Assembly (NCBI GenBank): GCA_001305055.1
Contig: BBZX01000007.1
Coordinates: forward strand, 62,001-126,000
Length of the DNA stretch: 64,000 nucleotides
Reading direction: 5' to 3'
Source: Clostridia bacterium UC5.1-1C12
GTDB taxonomy: Bacteria; Bacillota_I; Bacilli_A; Erysipelotrichales; Erysipelotrichaceae
In this document: piece by piece, positions 49,134 through 60,756 of the stretch
Layout of the letters: each line of letters begins with the position of its first letter
Numbering within the stretch: position 1 is the first letter of the stretch
The notes under the pieces: model-generated
The model's input: only the letters and a program-made list of their open reading frames with translations
Told to the model about the DNA's origin: nothing
Database searches by the model: none
Made by a program: the position numbers and the translations under genes

Positions 49134-50377
49134 TCCCTCATTTCAAAGCTCAGACTGGTTGACCCTTTCAGTTCTTTAGCACTGAGTCTGATAGTTTCCA
49201 TTTCTGCAGGCAGCACGATTCGCTTGCGAATTCGCCGTAATTCCTCTCCATTTTTAACAATGACTAATTCACAATTTTTCATCGGACGGCGTACTCTGAA
49301 AGTAAATTCAACTTCCTGGTCAATGTTTTCCACGCGCAGACATTGCGGAACTAATGCAGTGACATTACTTAAAGCGATGCAGTCCACCGCCGCGCCCTCA
49401 TGCAGTTGATTTTTCAGATACCGAGCCACAAAACGTCCGCACAATTCAGCTTCACGACTGACAAAATCCACCAAATCATGCACATGCAAAGCGTTGCCGC
49501 AGACAAAGAAACCCGGCAGATTTGTTTCATAGCTCTCATTGACACGCGCACTCTTCGTGGCTGGATCTTGAATAATCGGCAAGTCATCGAATAAACGCAG
49601 TTCAGGGATAAGACCGACCGACAGCAGCAGACAGTCACATTCAACTTCCCACTCACTGCCGGCGATCGGTTTCAGATGTTCATCAACCTTCGCCAGCACA
49701 ATCTTTTCAAGCCGGTTTCGTCCAATGGTTTTTACGACTGTCGTGCTCAGATATAATGGAATATTGAAATCCTCAAGACATTGGACAATATTTCTTTTTA
49801 AACCATTTGAATAAGGCATAATTTCCGCCACACCATGGACGGCTGCCCCTTCTAAGGTCATTCGGCGTGCCATAATCAGACCTATATCACCGCTGCCTAA
49901 AATAAAAACATCCTTGCCTGGCAAATAGCCATCAAGATTCAAATAATGCTGGGCAGTGCCGGCACTCATGATGCCGCAGCAGCGATCACCGGGAATTGAG
50001 ATTGAACCGCGTGAGCGTTCACGGCAGCCCGTAGCCATGACGACCGCTTTTGCCTGAAGCTTTACATACCCTTCTTTTTTACTTAAAATCATAGCGGTTT
50101 TTGTTTCATCCAAGGACAAAACTGTCGCCTGAGAATAAACGGTAATACTGATTCGCTTTAAAAGATCAATGTATCGCTGTGCATACTGCGGTCCGGTCAG
50201 CTCGGCTTTAAAAACCTGAAGCCCGAAACCGTTATGAATGCACTGATTTAATACTCCGCCCAGCGTATTGTCGCGCTCGACAATTACAACATCATGAATT
50301 CCCTGCTGATAAAGCGATAACGCACACGCCAGCGCCGCTGAGCCGCCGCCGATGATCAGACAATCACAAGTTTTCAT
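49124..50377 (-). CDS. FAD/NAD(P)-binding oxidoreductase
   Basis: 417 residues of the pyridine nucleotide-disulfide reductase fold. FAD motif is IIGGGSAALACALSL, NAD motif is FILGSGDIGLIMARRM, and the second FAD motif is CDCLLLSVGLIPE with FVCGNALHVHDL. A redox-disulfide motif is not seen; the C-terminus is an FMN-free beta domain. It likely accepts electrons from the neighbouring dehydrogenase and passes them on to NAD or a quinone-like acceptor. ATG at 50377 overlaps the preceding stop by one base. Confidence 0.85.
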   Translation of the reverse strand: MKTCDCLIIGGGSAALACALSLYQQGIHDVVIVERDNTLGGVLNQCIHNGFGLQVFKAELTGPQYAQRYIDLLKRISITVYSQATVLSLDETKTAMILSKKEGYVKLQAKAVVMATGCRERSRGSISIPGDRCCGIMSAGTAQHYLNLDGYLPGKDVFILGSGDIGLIMARRMTLEGAAVHGVAEIMPYSNGLKRNIVQCLEDFNIPLYLSTTVVKTIGRNRLEKIVLAKVDEHLKPIAGSEWEVECDCLLLSVGLIPELRLFDDLPIIQDPATKSARVNESYETNLPGFFVCGNALHVHDLVDFVSREAELCGRFVARYLKNQLHEGAAVDCIALSNVTALVPQCLRVENIDQEVEFTFRVRRPMKNCELVIVKNGEELRRIRKRIVLPAEMETIRLSAKELKGSTSLSFEMRECE

Positions 50378-51806
50378 CAGCGTTCCCCCTTTGTCATTTT
50401 ATATAAAATATGTGAACCCTTTTGATTATAGTCAACCTCCTCCATCGGTTTCTTTAATGTTTCCGACAGCAGTCTTACAACCAGCGGTTCACAAAAGCCG
50501 CCCTGACAATCCCCCATGCCCGGACGAACCCGTTTCTTAACGCCAACCACACTGCGGGCACCACAGCTGCGTTTAATACAATCAATAATTTCCTGAGCTG
50601 ATACTTGTTCACAGCGGCATATGATTTCACCATAGCGCGGATTATGAGCAATATACTGCTTCTTCTCTTCTTCACTGCATTCTGACAGCACGATATTTTT
50701 CTGACGATGCTTCAAAATCGAACGCGGCTGTAAATCAAATGACGGCAGCACAAACTCCTTCATCACCTTTTCAGCAATCGCCGGTGCGCTCGCCAAACCC
50801 GGTGAATCGATGCCTGCCACATCAATAAAATGCGGACAGCTTTCTTCAATAATAAAATCATCCTCTGCCGTCGTCGGCCGATTACCGCTGAAACTGTGAA
50901 TGATTTCAGAGCCCGGCACCTCATCCAGCAGCTCGCTTGTTTTTCCAATACCTCAGCCAAGCCCATCGAGGTGGTGGCAACATCATCACAATCATCATGC
51001 ACCGCTGCATTAGGACCTAACAGAATATTGCCGTGAACCGTAGGCACTGCCAGCACGCCCTTGCCTTTGACCGTCGGCACCGGATAAAGCACATGCTTCA
51101 CCAGCTCATGACAGCGTTTGCTTAAGACAAAATATTCACCCTTTTTAGGATTGATTTTAAACCGTGCCTGCCCATTCACCATCGCACTGACACGATCCGC
51201 ATACAAGCCAGCACAGTTAATCACCATCCGTGTTTTAATTTTTTGTGTCGCTGACTCTACCTCATAGCCATCAGCAAGCTTTGTGATCGCTTTAACCTCT
51301 TCATTCAGCAATAACTGCGTCCCATTGCCCATCGCTGTTTCCATCGCCGCAATGGCAATCTTCCAAGGTGTGACAATCGCTGTTGACTCACAAAATAAGG
51401 CCTGAACGACCCGCTTTGACAAATGACTCTCCATCGCTCTTGCTTCATCCCCATCAATCAATGAAACCGCAATGCCTCTTTGATCCGCACGCGTCTTTAA
51501 TTCAGCCAATGCGGCGCACTGTTCATCATTCATTGCCACAACTAAACTGCCGACCTGCTTATAGTCAACCTTTAATTCCCTGCATAAAGTTGGATAAAGC
51601 TGCGCCCCCCGCAAATTCATCGCCGCTTTTAATGAATTATCACGCGGATCATAGCCGGCATGAATGATGGCGCTATTGGCCATACTCGTACTGTTTGCCA
51701 CATCATTTTCCTTCTCAACCAAGGTTACATTACAATTATATCTCGAACAGGCATAAGCAATCAGGGTTCCGATAACGCCGCCGCCAATAATGACAATATC
51801 TTCCAT
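50377..51806 (-). CDS. FAD dehydrogenase with C-terminal [2Fe-2S] BFD-like domain (GlpA/LhgO-like; frameshifted)
   Basis: About 476 residues after correction. The N-terminal DAO-type FAD domain has GGGVIGTLIA, NSAIIHAGYDP, VINCAGLYAD and FVLSKR; the C-terminal BFD-like domain has ICRCEQVSAQE and PGMGDCQGGFC, four cysteines for a cluster. It resembles anaerobic glycerol-3-phosphate and L-2-hydroxyglutarate dehydrogenases; context (DUF1667, NAD/FAD partner) favours the former. The frame breaks in AAAAA near 50943-50947; one A gives LEKTSELLDEVPGSE. ATG at 51806 follows GGAGG. Confidence 0.85.
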
Positions 51807-51823
51807 AAGTCCTCCATAACCGA

Positions 51824-51845
51824 AAAAGCACCCATAAGTGCTTTT
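51824..51845 (-). promoter_or_regulatory. Leader hairpin, possible attenuator
   Basis: AAAAGCAC/GTGCTTTT stem with loop CCATAA followed by TTTTT-like run on the minus strand, inside the 5' leader between promoter and start of the FAD trio. A terminator at this position fits antitermination by a GlpP-like protein, known for glpD in Bacillus. No GlpP gene is seen here. Confidence 0.5.
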
Positions 51846-51878
51846 ATGCAAACAAGCTGCTCGTGTTTTCTACCTATA

Positions 51879-51907
51879 ATTATATCATTGAAAGCGTTTG
51901 CATTCAA
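51879..51907 (-). promoter_or_regulatory. Promoter of FAD trio containing a cre site
   Basis: TTGAAT (51902-51907) and TATAAT (51879-51884) on the minus strand with exactly 17 nt between. The spacer carries TGAAAGCGTTTGCA (51889-51902 on the + strand), a perfect match to the CcpA consensus TGWNANCGNTNWCA. CcpA binding here would block RNA polymerase, giving carbon catabolite repression. Confidence 0.82.
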
Positions 51908-52096
51908 CAAGCACAACCAAAAGTTTTAAGCAGGTTCAGATATGTAAAAAACTATTGTCAAACCCTAAAAACACACAAAACATAACAGAATCTGTTGATA
52001 ATGCAGGTTATGTTACCTTCAATTACCATATATTTCCATAATTGATTTTATAATCATAAACTGTCTTCTTAGAATAAGTTTTTGTAGATTAAACAT

Positions 52097-52124
52097 AAAA
52101 AAGCCGGAAACATTTGTCTCCGGC
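52097..52124 (-). terminator. Terminator of tRNA-Ile
   Basis: GCCGGAGACAAATGTTTCCGGC hairpin, then TTTTTT on the minus strand, about 12 nt after the tRNA. Confidence 0.8.
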
Positions 52125-52136
52125 GATAAATTAATC

Positions 52137-52213
<77 letters not shown>

Positions 52214-52325
52214 ACTTGTTAGTGCCCATATATAATACCATAAAGCATTTTAGCTTGCAAGATAAACATTACAAAAAATTGTTCATGTCAGGCATTTTCT
52301 TTCCTCATGGTTTTTAAGCGTTGTC

Positions 52326-52355
52326 TTGGTTTAAACCTTTAAGTCATGGTATAAT
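52326..52355 (+). promoter_or_regulatory. Promoter of peroxiredoxin gene
   Basis: TATAAT at 52350-52355 with TTGGTT at 52326-52331 (18-nt spacer), then AGGAGG and ATG at 52377. Confidence 0.6.
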
Positions 52356-52376
52356 AGCTACCATAGGAGGTACATT

Positions 52377-52835
52377 ATGTTACAAATCAATACAAAAGCA
52401 CCTGATTTTGCACTCGCTGATCAGCATGGCAACATTGTTCATCTCAGTGATTTTCTAGGCAAAAAGGTTGTTCTCTATTTCTATCCTAAAGATAATACAC
52501 CCGGCTGCACCAAACAAGCCTGTGCGTTTAAAAGCATGTATGAGGCGTTCCGCAGCAAGGATATTGAAGTAATCGGGATCAGTAAGGATTCCGCTGCCTC
52601 ACATAAGAAATTCATTGAGAAATATGAACTTCCCTTTATCCTTTTAAGTGATCCGCAGACAAATATCCTTCAGGAATATGAAGTATGGAAGAAGAAAAAG
52701 CTGGCTGGTCATGAATATATGGGCATTGTCCGTTCTACTTATATCATTGATGAAGAAGGCAAGATTCTGCATGCGATGGAAAAGGTCAATCCAGAAAAAA
52801 ATCCGCTTGAAGTAGCGGCGGTTCTGAATGTATGA
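52377..52835 (+). CDS. bcp: Thiol peroxidase (Bcp/PrxQ family)
   Basis: 152 residues, typical size. It reduces peroxides using a reactive cysteine in TPGCTKQAC (peroxidatic C followed five residues later by the resolving C). The thioredoxin fold starts APDFALADQHG, and IGISKDSAASHKKF follows. It has its own promoter. Its stop overlaps the next gene by 4 bp (ATGA), so the two are coupled. Confidence 0.93.
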   Translation: MLQINTKAPDFALADQHGNIVHLSDFLGKKVVLYFYPKDNTPGCTKQACAFKSMYEAFRSKDIEVIGISKDSAASHKKFIEKYELPFILLSDPQTNILQEYEVWKKKKLAGHEYMGIVRSTYIIDEEGKILHAMEKVNPEKNPLEVAAVLNV

Positions 52836-53395
52836 AAATAGAATTAACCGTATCCAGCTTTGCTGGCTGTTATGAAGGTGCAGAATTAAAAGATACCCAA
52901 ACTTGGCAGGCCGCTCTGATTGAGGTCTTAAAAGAAAATGAAATCATGATTGATGGCTGGCAGGAGGATAGTTCAGCCTTTGCCGTCAAAGAAATCGATG
53001 AAGAATGTCTGGCTGCCCTCGCCCTTTGCGCCGCTTATACGGAAGCGAAGAAGCCGCTGCCCGCTAAATTAAAGAGTGTTTGGGATGAGGATAAGATTTA
53101 TAGTAAAGCAGCCAACAGCAATGATTCAAAATATAAGCAGCTGCTGCGCAGTGTTGATATCTTCCTGCCCGGTAATTTTCCTTATAATTTTGAATTTGCT
53201 GATATAAATGAAGAAGTGATGCTTTTTGGCAGTCTTGATGAATTGATTGATCAATGCCTGCGTCTGAAACGTATTGCATTTAAGGATGAAACATCTGTGA
53301 ATCAAGTAAGTAAAATGGCGCTTGAGGCTTTAAATCTTTACTTGGAAATGACTCAGCTGGCAAAAACCAGTCAACTGCCCCTATTTATTAATTAA
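52832..53395 (+). CDS. Hypothetical protein, coupled to peroxiredoxin
   Basis: 187 residues, soluble, acidic (many D and E). Mixed alpha/beta content is likely, with LPGNFPYNFEFADINEEVMLFGSLDELIDQCLRLKRIAF and no cysteine pairs suggestive of redox function. No family is recognised. ATG at 52832 overlaps the bcp stop by 4 bp, so production is tied to the peroxiredoxin; a role in oxidative stress is only guilt by association. A strong terminator follows. Confidence 0.6.
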   Translation: MKIELTVSSFAGCYEGAELKDTQTWQAALIEVLKENEIMIDGWQEDSSAFAVKEIDEECLAALALCAAYTEAKKPLPAKLKSVWDEDKIYSKAANSNDSKYKQLLRSVDIFLPGNFPYNFEFADINEEVMLFGSLDELIDQCLRLKRIAFKDETSVNQVSKMALEALNLYLEMTQLAKTSQLPLFIN

Positions 53396-53418
53396 AGCTG
53401 GTCACCGCCAGCTTTTTT
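53394..53418 (+). terminator. Terminator after hypothetical gene
   Basis: AAGCTGG/CCAGCTT stem with loop TCACCG, followed by TTTTTT. Confidence 0.8.
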
Positions 53419-53444
53419 CATCTAAAAAACCGATCTGAGATCGG

Positions 53445-54002
53445 TTATCCTAAATGTATAAAAGATATAAAAGAAGCGAGATACATTACTGCCGCTGACT
53501 TTCTTACAAGTGATGAAGACTGATGAATACATTCTAATGTCGCGCAATACTTATCCATGCCGGTAATTACCCAACCCTCTTTATAACGAGGCGCTTTTAA
53601 AGTCATCGGCCACATATGCTTAACGATGCAGTCAGCCATCAAAGGTGTTACATCAGCGATTTTCCGTGCGTTTTCAAGCGCTACCCGCGGATGCAGAGCC
53701 GGATGCCAGCCTTCATGTGTCTTTTCACGCCAATCATAGTGAAACAGATCATGCAGCAAAGCCGCCCTTGTAGCCTCTTTTGTATGCCAGTTAAATTTAC
53801 GGCAAATCAAAAAAGTATAATAAGCAACATTCAAAGAATGCTGAAGTCTTGTTGTATTTAAATGCTGTGAAAACTCATCAAGCTGCTGTACTTCATTCAT
53901 TGTAAGCAGGTCACTTAATATTTCATTAAACTCCCTGATTTTTGGATTTGTAATGTCATTCAAGTCTAATCTAGAATAAATCGCTTTTTCCAATCTCTTC
54001 AC
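53445..54002 (-). CDS. HD-domain hydrolase
   Basis: 185 residues with HD metal motifs LQHSLNVAYYTFL, AALLHDLFHYDW, and HPALHPRVALENAR, VKHMWP. This is the family of small HD hydrolases acting on nucleotides or phosphate esters, substrate unknown. It sits between a + strand hypothetical gene and a minus-strand membrane protein; expression is probably separate. Confidence 0.82.
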   Translation of the reverse strand: MKRLEKAIYSRLDLNDITNPKIREFNEILSDLLTMNEVQQLDEFSQHLNTTRLQHSLNVAYYTFLICRKFNWHTKEATRAALLHDLFHYDWREKTHEGWHPALHPRVALENARKIADVTPLMADCIVKHMWPMTLKAPRYKEGWVITGMDKYCATLECIHQSSSLVRKSAAVMYLASFISFIHLG

Positions 54003-54076
54003 CTCTATTTACTAGAATAACATACTGAAAATAAAAGTCAATTGACTTTATCTGAAATCTTTTGTGAAGTTTTTGC

Positions 54077-54514
54077 TTATCTCTTAATCAATGATGAAAA
54101 AATAGTCAGTATGACACCTACAACCGCTAAGCCTAAACCGGCAAGATGCAGAGGCGGCATTGATTCACCATAAAATAGTAACCCGATACCGCAGACGGCT
54201 ACAATGACTAGAATATTGGCTAAAGGCGGTAAAGTTGTCAAGCTGAAACCATGACGGTAAGCAAGCAGAAAGCCTAATTCATAAAAACAGATCACAGCTC
54301 CAAGTAAAAAGCTGAAGCGATTTACTTTCTTTAACTCAGTACCGATATGAACCAAGCCACCGCTAGCCGCAGCGAGCAGTAAAGCACAGAGAAAAGCAAT
54401 AGCATAAGTACACAGTAAAGGGATGAACGGATTCACATCAGAAGGAATGGATTTTGAGCAGATCTGATACAGCACCCCGGAAACGAGAATAATCAGCAGG
54501 GCTATTAATTTCAT
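54077..54514 (-). CDS. Small DMT/EamA-like transporter protein
   Basis: 145 residues with four helices (IALLIILVSGVLYQICSK, PLLCTYAIAFLCALLLAA, LLGAVICFYELGFLLAYR, LANILVIVAVCGIGLLFYGE and a last one). It resembles half-size EamA or SMR transporters, which work as dimers. Substrate unknown. It follows, 41 bp on, the cellobiose PTS IIB gene; linkage to that operon is possible. Confidence 0.72.
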   Translation of the reverse strand: MKLIALLIILVSGVLYQICSKSIPSDVNPFIPLLCTYAIAFLCALLLAAASGGLVHIGTELKKVNRFSFLLGAVICFYELGFLLAYRHGFSLTTLPPLANILVIVAVCGIGLLFYGESMPPLHLAGLGLAVVGVILTIFSSLIKR

Positions 54515-54555
54515 TTGCAGCCAGCCTAAGAAATAGGAATCAGCATTGCTGATCC

Positions 54556-54861
54556 CTATGTTCTATCCAATCCTTTGACAATTTCCTGCCATACGTTATC
54601 CGCCCGCATTAAGCCAAAGTCAGACGCTGAAATCGTCAGCACAAGACGATCCGCCAGCTTCGCCTTAATGTCATCATAGGCATAGCGCACCTGCGGCCCT
54701 AACAAATAAACATCATAATCACCGAAATCATTCTCAGCCTCCGCAAGCGCCGTAGCGACAACTTCAATATCCTCAACACCATACTTCTTTGCTTCTTCTT
54801 CCAGTCTGACTTTCATTAAGCCGGTACTCAAACCGCCGTAACACATTAATAATATTTTCAT
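54556..54861 (-). CDS. celA: PTS lactose/cellobiose family IIB
   Basis: 101 residues. The phosphorylated cysteine is in LLMCYGGLSTGLM (C7). It takes phosphate from IIA and passes it to the sugar in IIC. It lies 14 bp downstream of the IIC gene in the bgl/cel unit IIA-bglA-IIC-IIB. Confidence 0.9.
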   Translation of the reverse strand: MKILLMCYGGLSTGLMKVRLEEEAKKYGVEDIEVVATALAEAENDFGDYDVYLLGPQVRYAYDDIKAKLADRLVLTISASDFGLMRADNVWQEIVKGLDRT

Positions 54862-54875
54862 CGCTCTTTCTCCTT

Positions 54876-56179
54876 CTATTTGACGCTGGCCATTTCTTCT
54901 TCATACTTTTGTTTATCATACACTTTGATAAACGGAAAGTAAATAAGTGCATCTAATACAATCAATCCCACAATCAGCAGCATTGCCTTAATGTCCAGCG
55001 TTGAAAGCAGCGCTCCGATTGGACAGAACATATTCCATCCCGGCTGAGCAATCGTCCTGCCCATCAGACCAAAATACATCGCGCTATATGATATGACACA
55101 ATTTACCAATACAGCGCCGACAAAAGGGATATACATCATTGGATTCAGCATTAACGGTACACCGAAAATAACGGGTTCATTAATATTGAAGAAAGCAGGC
55201 ACAATACCGAGCTTGCCGACTGTTTTCAGCTGTTTTGATTTACAGGTCAGCAAGACAATACACAAACCGAAGGTCGCCCCGGAACCACCGATCATCAGGA
55301 ACATAAACCAATATGGATCAGTCACAATATATGGAACTGCCGTAGTTGCCGCACCACTGTTGAAAGCAGCGATATTCGCCGTCAGCGCGATGGTCCAAAA
55401 TGCTGTCATCGGACCGGTAATACAAGAATCATGAATACCGAACCACCAGAATGTCATAACTAAAAAGGCTAATAGGAAGACACCAGGCAGTGAATCTGTC
55501 GCGCTCAATACCGGTGAAAGCAGCACAGTCATCAAAGCCGGTAAAGTATCACCGGTAAGACTGACAATACCCCAATGCAGCAAGCCAATACCAATTAATG
55601 TAATGGCCGTAGGTATCAGTAAGGCAAAGGCCTGCGTTAATGCTTCCGGTACCCCCTGACCTTCTAATGAAATATAACCGACTTACGTTTAAATAAGAAA
55701 TGCAGGATTTCAATGGCTATAATGCTGCCGATAATTGCCGTAAACAAGCCGGTACCGCCAAAATAATCAAAGGTCTTGCTGCCATCAGCGCCTAGACCGG
55801 CCAAAATCAAAAAGGCAACGGTTGATAAAACAGGCGGCAGAAAGCCCTTCATTTTATATTCCTGTGCTAAGAAATAACCGATAGCTGCAGCTACAAAGAT
55901 TGACATAAATTCCATACATATTGTATAGATAGACCCAATGGGCGTAGCTATCTGTTCAGCGAATATTGCCCAAGCCTGAAAGAAGCTGTACATAAAGCCC
56001 GGCTCTAATGTTGTATAATCAACCGGCGGTGAAATTAACACTAGTGCTAAAGATCCGATGGTTAAAAAAGGAACAATGCTTAAAAATGAATTTGAGATTG
56101 CTTTTAAATGCCGCTGTTTAGAAAATTTATTTGCCATCGGCAATAATTTCTTTTCCAGTATTTCTGATAATTTTTTCAT
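54876..56179 (-). CDS. celB: PTS lactose/cellobiose family IIC (frameshifted)
   Basis: About 434 residues after correction with ten helices. The N-terminus is MKKLSEILEKKLLPMANKFSKQRHLKAISNSF; VPAFFNINEPVIFGVPLMLNP is the conserved IIC sugar-binding segment. It imports a beta-glucoside such as cellobiose with phosphorylation. The frame breaks at AA near 55674; one A restores KRKVGYISLEGQGVPEAL. It is between bglA and the IIB gene. Confidence 0.9.
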
Positions 56180-56203
56180 ATTATCCTCCCTATAGATTCT
56201 CTT

Positions 56204-57902
<1,699 letters not shown>

Positions 57903-58048
57903 GATTCGATGCCACTTCCTTCCACGCCTCCATTCTACGATGCACCGCTTTGCGATACAAATTAACAATTGCGTACCCCCTTGCAAATGTTTGTTTGTTT
58001 AATTATGCTTTTATTAGTTAAAATAAATAAGAAGAAGGTGAGTGCATC

Positions 58049-59913
58049 ATGAACAATACATTAAGTGAACGGCAAAAAAAGATACTTCAATTACTAATGA
58101 AATGCCATGGCCGAGCCAGCGGTAAGCTGCTTGCGGAAAACATGAATATTTCATTAAGAACACTTACAAGTGAAATGGCAGAATTAAAAAGAATGGCCTT
58201 AGTTGATTCAGATAATGCCGGTTATAAAATCATTGATGATGAATCTTCACTGCAGCTGATGGCCTTAGAAGATACCGATCTGAGACAAAAAATCTTACGG
58301 CGGCTTCTTAATGCTAATCAGGCCATTGATGTTGATGAGCTCGCTGATGAATTTTATGTCAGCACCTCATCGCTGCGCAATAAGCTGAAAGAAATTAATA
58401 AACTCATTTGTGAAAATGATCTGCAATTAATTTACGCGCATAATACAGTAAGAATTGAAGGTACTGAACTTAATAAAAGATTCATGATCCGTAAAATGAT
58501 CTATGCCGATTTCCCCAGTCGAATGATGAATATCGATAATCTGGCAGATTACTTTCATGACATGGATATCAGCAGTCTTTATACTATTGTATTAAGCAGT
58601 GTCGAAGCAAATGGTTATTATATCCAGGATGCCTACTCATCAAGTCTTCATTAAATTTAATTATCGGCTTATATCGCATCAGTCAAGACATTCATACACC
58701 GAAGCTGAAAGATGTAGACACTGATTCAATCGAATATAAATTAGCTTCTGAGGTCTGCCGGCGTTATACGAAGCATTTCAATAAAACAGTTACCGAAGGT
58801 GATATAGCTTATATTACCAGCCTATTCTGCGGCCAAGTCGTTCACACAAACCGCCAACCACCTTATGACAGTTATGATTTTGAATTTGAAACAAAGATCA
58901 GTTCAATTCTCGCAACTACCTTTGAGAAATATATGTTAGAGGTTGACTATGCCAGTATGGTTCACAACCTTTCACTGCATATCTTTGATCTGATTAAACG
59001 CAGTAATTCCAATAACTTTGTCAGCACTCAAATACACAGCACAATGAAACAGAAATGCCCCTTTATTTATGATGTGGCTGTCAGTCTTGCCAAACAATTA
59101 GAGGAAGCCTTTCATATAACGATCCCTGATGATGAGATTGGTTTTTTAAGTGTTCATATTGGTTTTATCATTGAGAATTCTATGGATAATGATCAATATA
59201 TTGATATTCTCTTGATTGCCAATCATTATCAGGGAATCGCCGAGCATATTCAAAACAAGCTTTTAGAGCGCCATAAAGATATTCTGCGCCTGCATGTGAT
59301 GGACCCGGCAAGCAATGTCGTGCCAAAACAAATTATTGACTTTGTGATATCAACGGTGCCTTTAGAAATTATCGGCAAGCAAATCATCAATATATCGCCT
59401 TTCTTTGATGTAGTGGAACGCGCGCAGGTCGATGAAGCGATCGCCAAGTATTTAAAAGAAAAAAAGCTGCGCCGCAACAATGTCTTTCTGACATCATGCT
59501 TCAACCCCGCCTTATTTTTTATTGATGAAACAATAACTACAAAACAGGAAGCCATCCAGTTTTTGGGGCAGAAAATGGTTGATTTCGGAATTGTCCAGCA
59601 AAGCTTTATCGATTCGGTATTTGAACGTGAAAAGCTCTCACCGACATGTTTCTTTGATGCCTTCGCAATACCCCACGCATTAACCATGGACGCAAAAAAA
59701 ACGATCATCAGCGTACTGATCAACGAAAAAGGCATCCAATGGGATGACACGCAGATCAAACTATGCTTACTGATCGCTATTCAGAAGGAAAATATTCTTG
59801 AATTCTCTAATGTATACAATAATACGGTCTATGCACTGTGTGATTATGAACGTTTAAACCGTTTATTCAAATGCACTACTTCTGCTGAATTTGTCAGCAT
59901 CTTAAAACAATAG
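58049..59913 (+). CDS. PRD-containing transcriptional regulator, LicR/MtlR-like (frameshifted)
   Basis: About 621 residues. Two N-terminal helix-turn-helix domains (LSERQKKILQLLMKCHGRAS and VDELADEFYVSTSSLRNKL) come first. Two PRD domains follow, with TEGDIAYITSLFCGQVVH and IPDDEIGFLSVHIGF. A IIB-like stretch comes next, and a C-terminal IIA-like domain has FAIPHALTM as its phosphorylated His. It should activate the divergent bgl PTS unit in response to PTS phosphorylation. The frame breaks at TT near 58651; one T restores SSLHLNLIIGLYR. It is divergent from the IIA gene across a 146-bp intergenic region holding both promoters. Confidence 0.88.
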
Positions 59914-59920
59914 ATAAAAC

Positions 59921-59950
59921 AAATCCCCTGCCAAAGACAGGGGATAATTT
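59921..59950. terminator. Bidirectional terminator
   Basis: ATCCCCTG/CAGGGGAT stem with loop CCAAAGA flanked by A/T runs, between the LicR-like gene and the IID gene. Confidence 0.85.
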
Positions 59951-59955
59951 TATGA

Positions 59956-60756
59956 TTATAATAAACCGATAAAGCTGCAGACAATACCCAATACAAGTGT
60001 ACCAACAATCAATACAACCGGACTGACCTGTTTCTTTTTCAGCAGGTAGAACATTAATAATGTATAACCCATAGGCAGCAGTTTCGGGAAGATCGTATCC
60101 AGGAAAGCTTCCTGAATGGATACTTCGATACCGCCGGCAACAGAAATAACCGGTAATAAATCAATGGTTACATAGCTGGCAATCAAAGCACCGATAACGG
60201 TAATACCAAGGATCGTCGCTGAGTTTGAAATCAAATCAGAATTTTCTTTCAAGACATCTAATGCCTTCGTACCTAATGTATAACCCATCTTCGTCCAAAC
60301 AATACGCAGACACCAGATGATAAAGTAAACGGCAAAGAAAATGATCGGTCCAATAATCAAGCCTTCCGATGCGAATGAACAAGAAATACCAGCAACGATA
60401 GGCAGTAAAGTAAACCAGAAGATTGCATCACCGATACCGGCGATAGGTCCAAACAGTGCTAATTTTAAACCACGAATCAAACCGCGGTCACCGCCGTTTT
60501 CTTCAAGTGATACTAACAAGCCCATCAAGAACCCTACAAAGTTTGGATGTGTATTGATGAATTCAAGGTTGTCATGCATCGCTGCTTTTAAGCCTTCAGG
60601 ATCATCAGCATAGATTTTCTTTAAAGCAGGAAGCTGCGCCCATAGCCAGCCGCCAGCCTGCATTCTCTCATAGTTGAAAGAAGCCTGCAATAAGGAAGAA
60701 CGGATACCCAATTGGGTAATATCTGAATTAGTTAAGATTTTTTTAGATTCCGACAT
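59956..60756 (-). CDS. PTS mannose-family IID component
   Basis: About 266 residues of the man/sor-type IID fold. It has SSLLQASFNYERMQAGGWLWAQLPALKK, NTHPNFVGFLMGL, EENGGDRGLIRGLKLALFGPIAGIGDAIFW and a hydrophobic C-terminus with several helices. It forms the membrane channel with IIC. ATG at 60756 follows GGAGGA; the IIC gene overlaps its start by 14 bp. It is the last gene of the operon before the terminator. Confidence 0.93.
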   Translation of the reverse strand: MSESKKILTNSDITQLGIRSSLLQASFNYERMQAGGWLWAQLPALKKIYADDPEGLKAAMHDNLEFINTHPNFVGFLMGLLVSLEENGGDRGLIRGLKLALFGPIAGIGDAIFWFTLLPIVAGISCSFASEGLIIGPIIFFAVYFIIWCLRIVWTKMGYTLGTKALDVLKENSDLISNSATILGITVIGALIASYVTIDLLPVISVAGGIEVSIQEAFLDTIFPKLLPMGYTLLMFYLLKKKQVSPVVLIVGTLVLGIVCSFIGLL

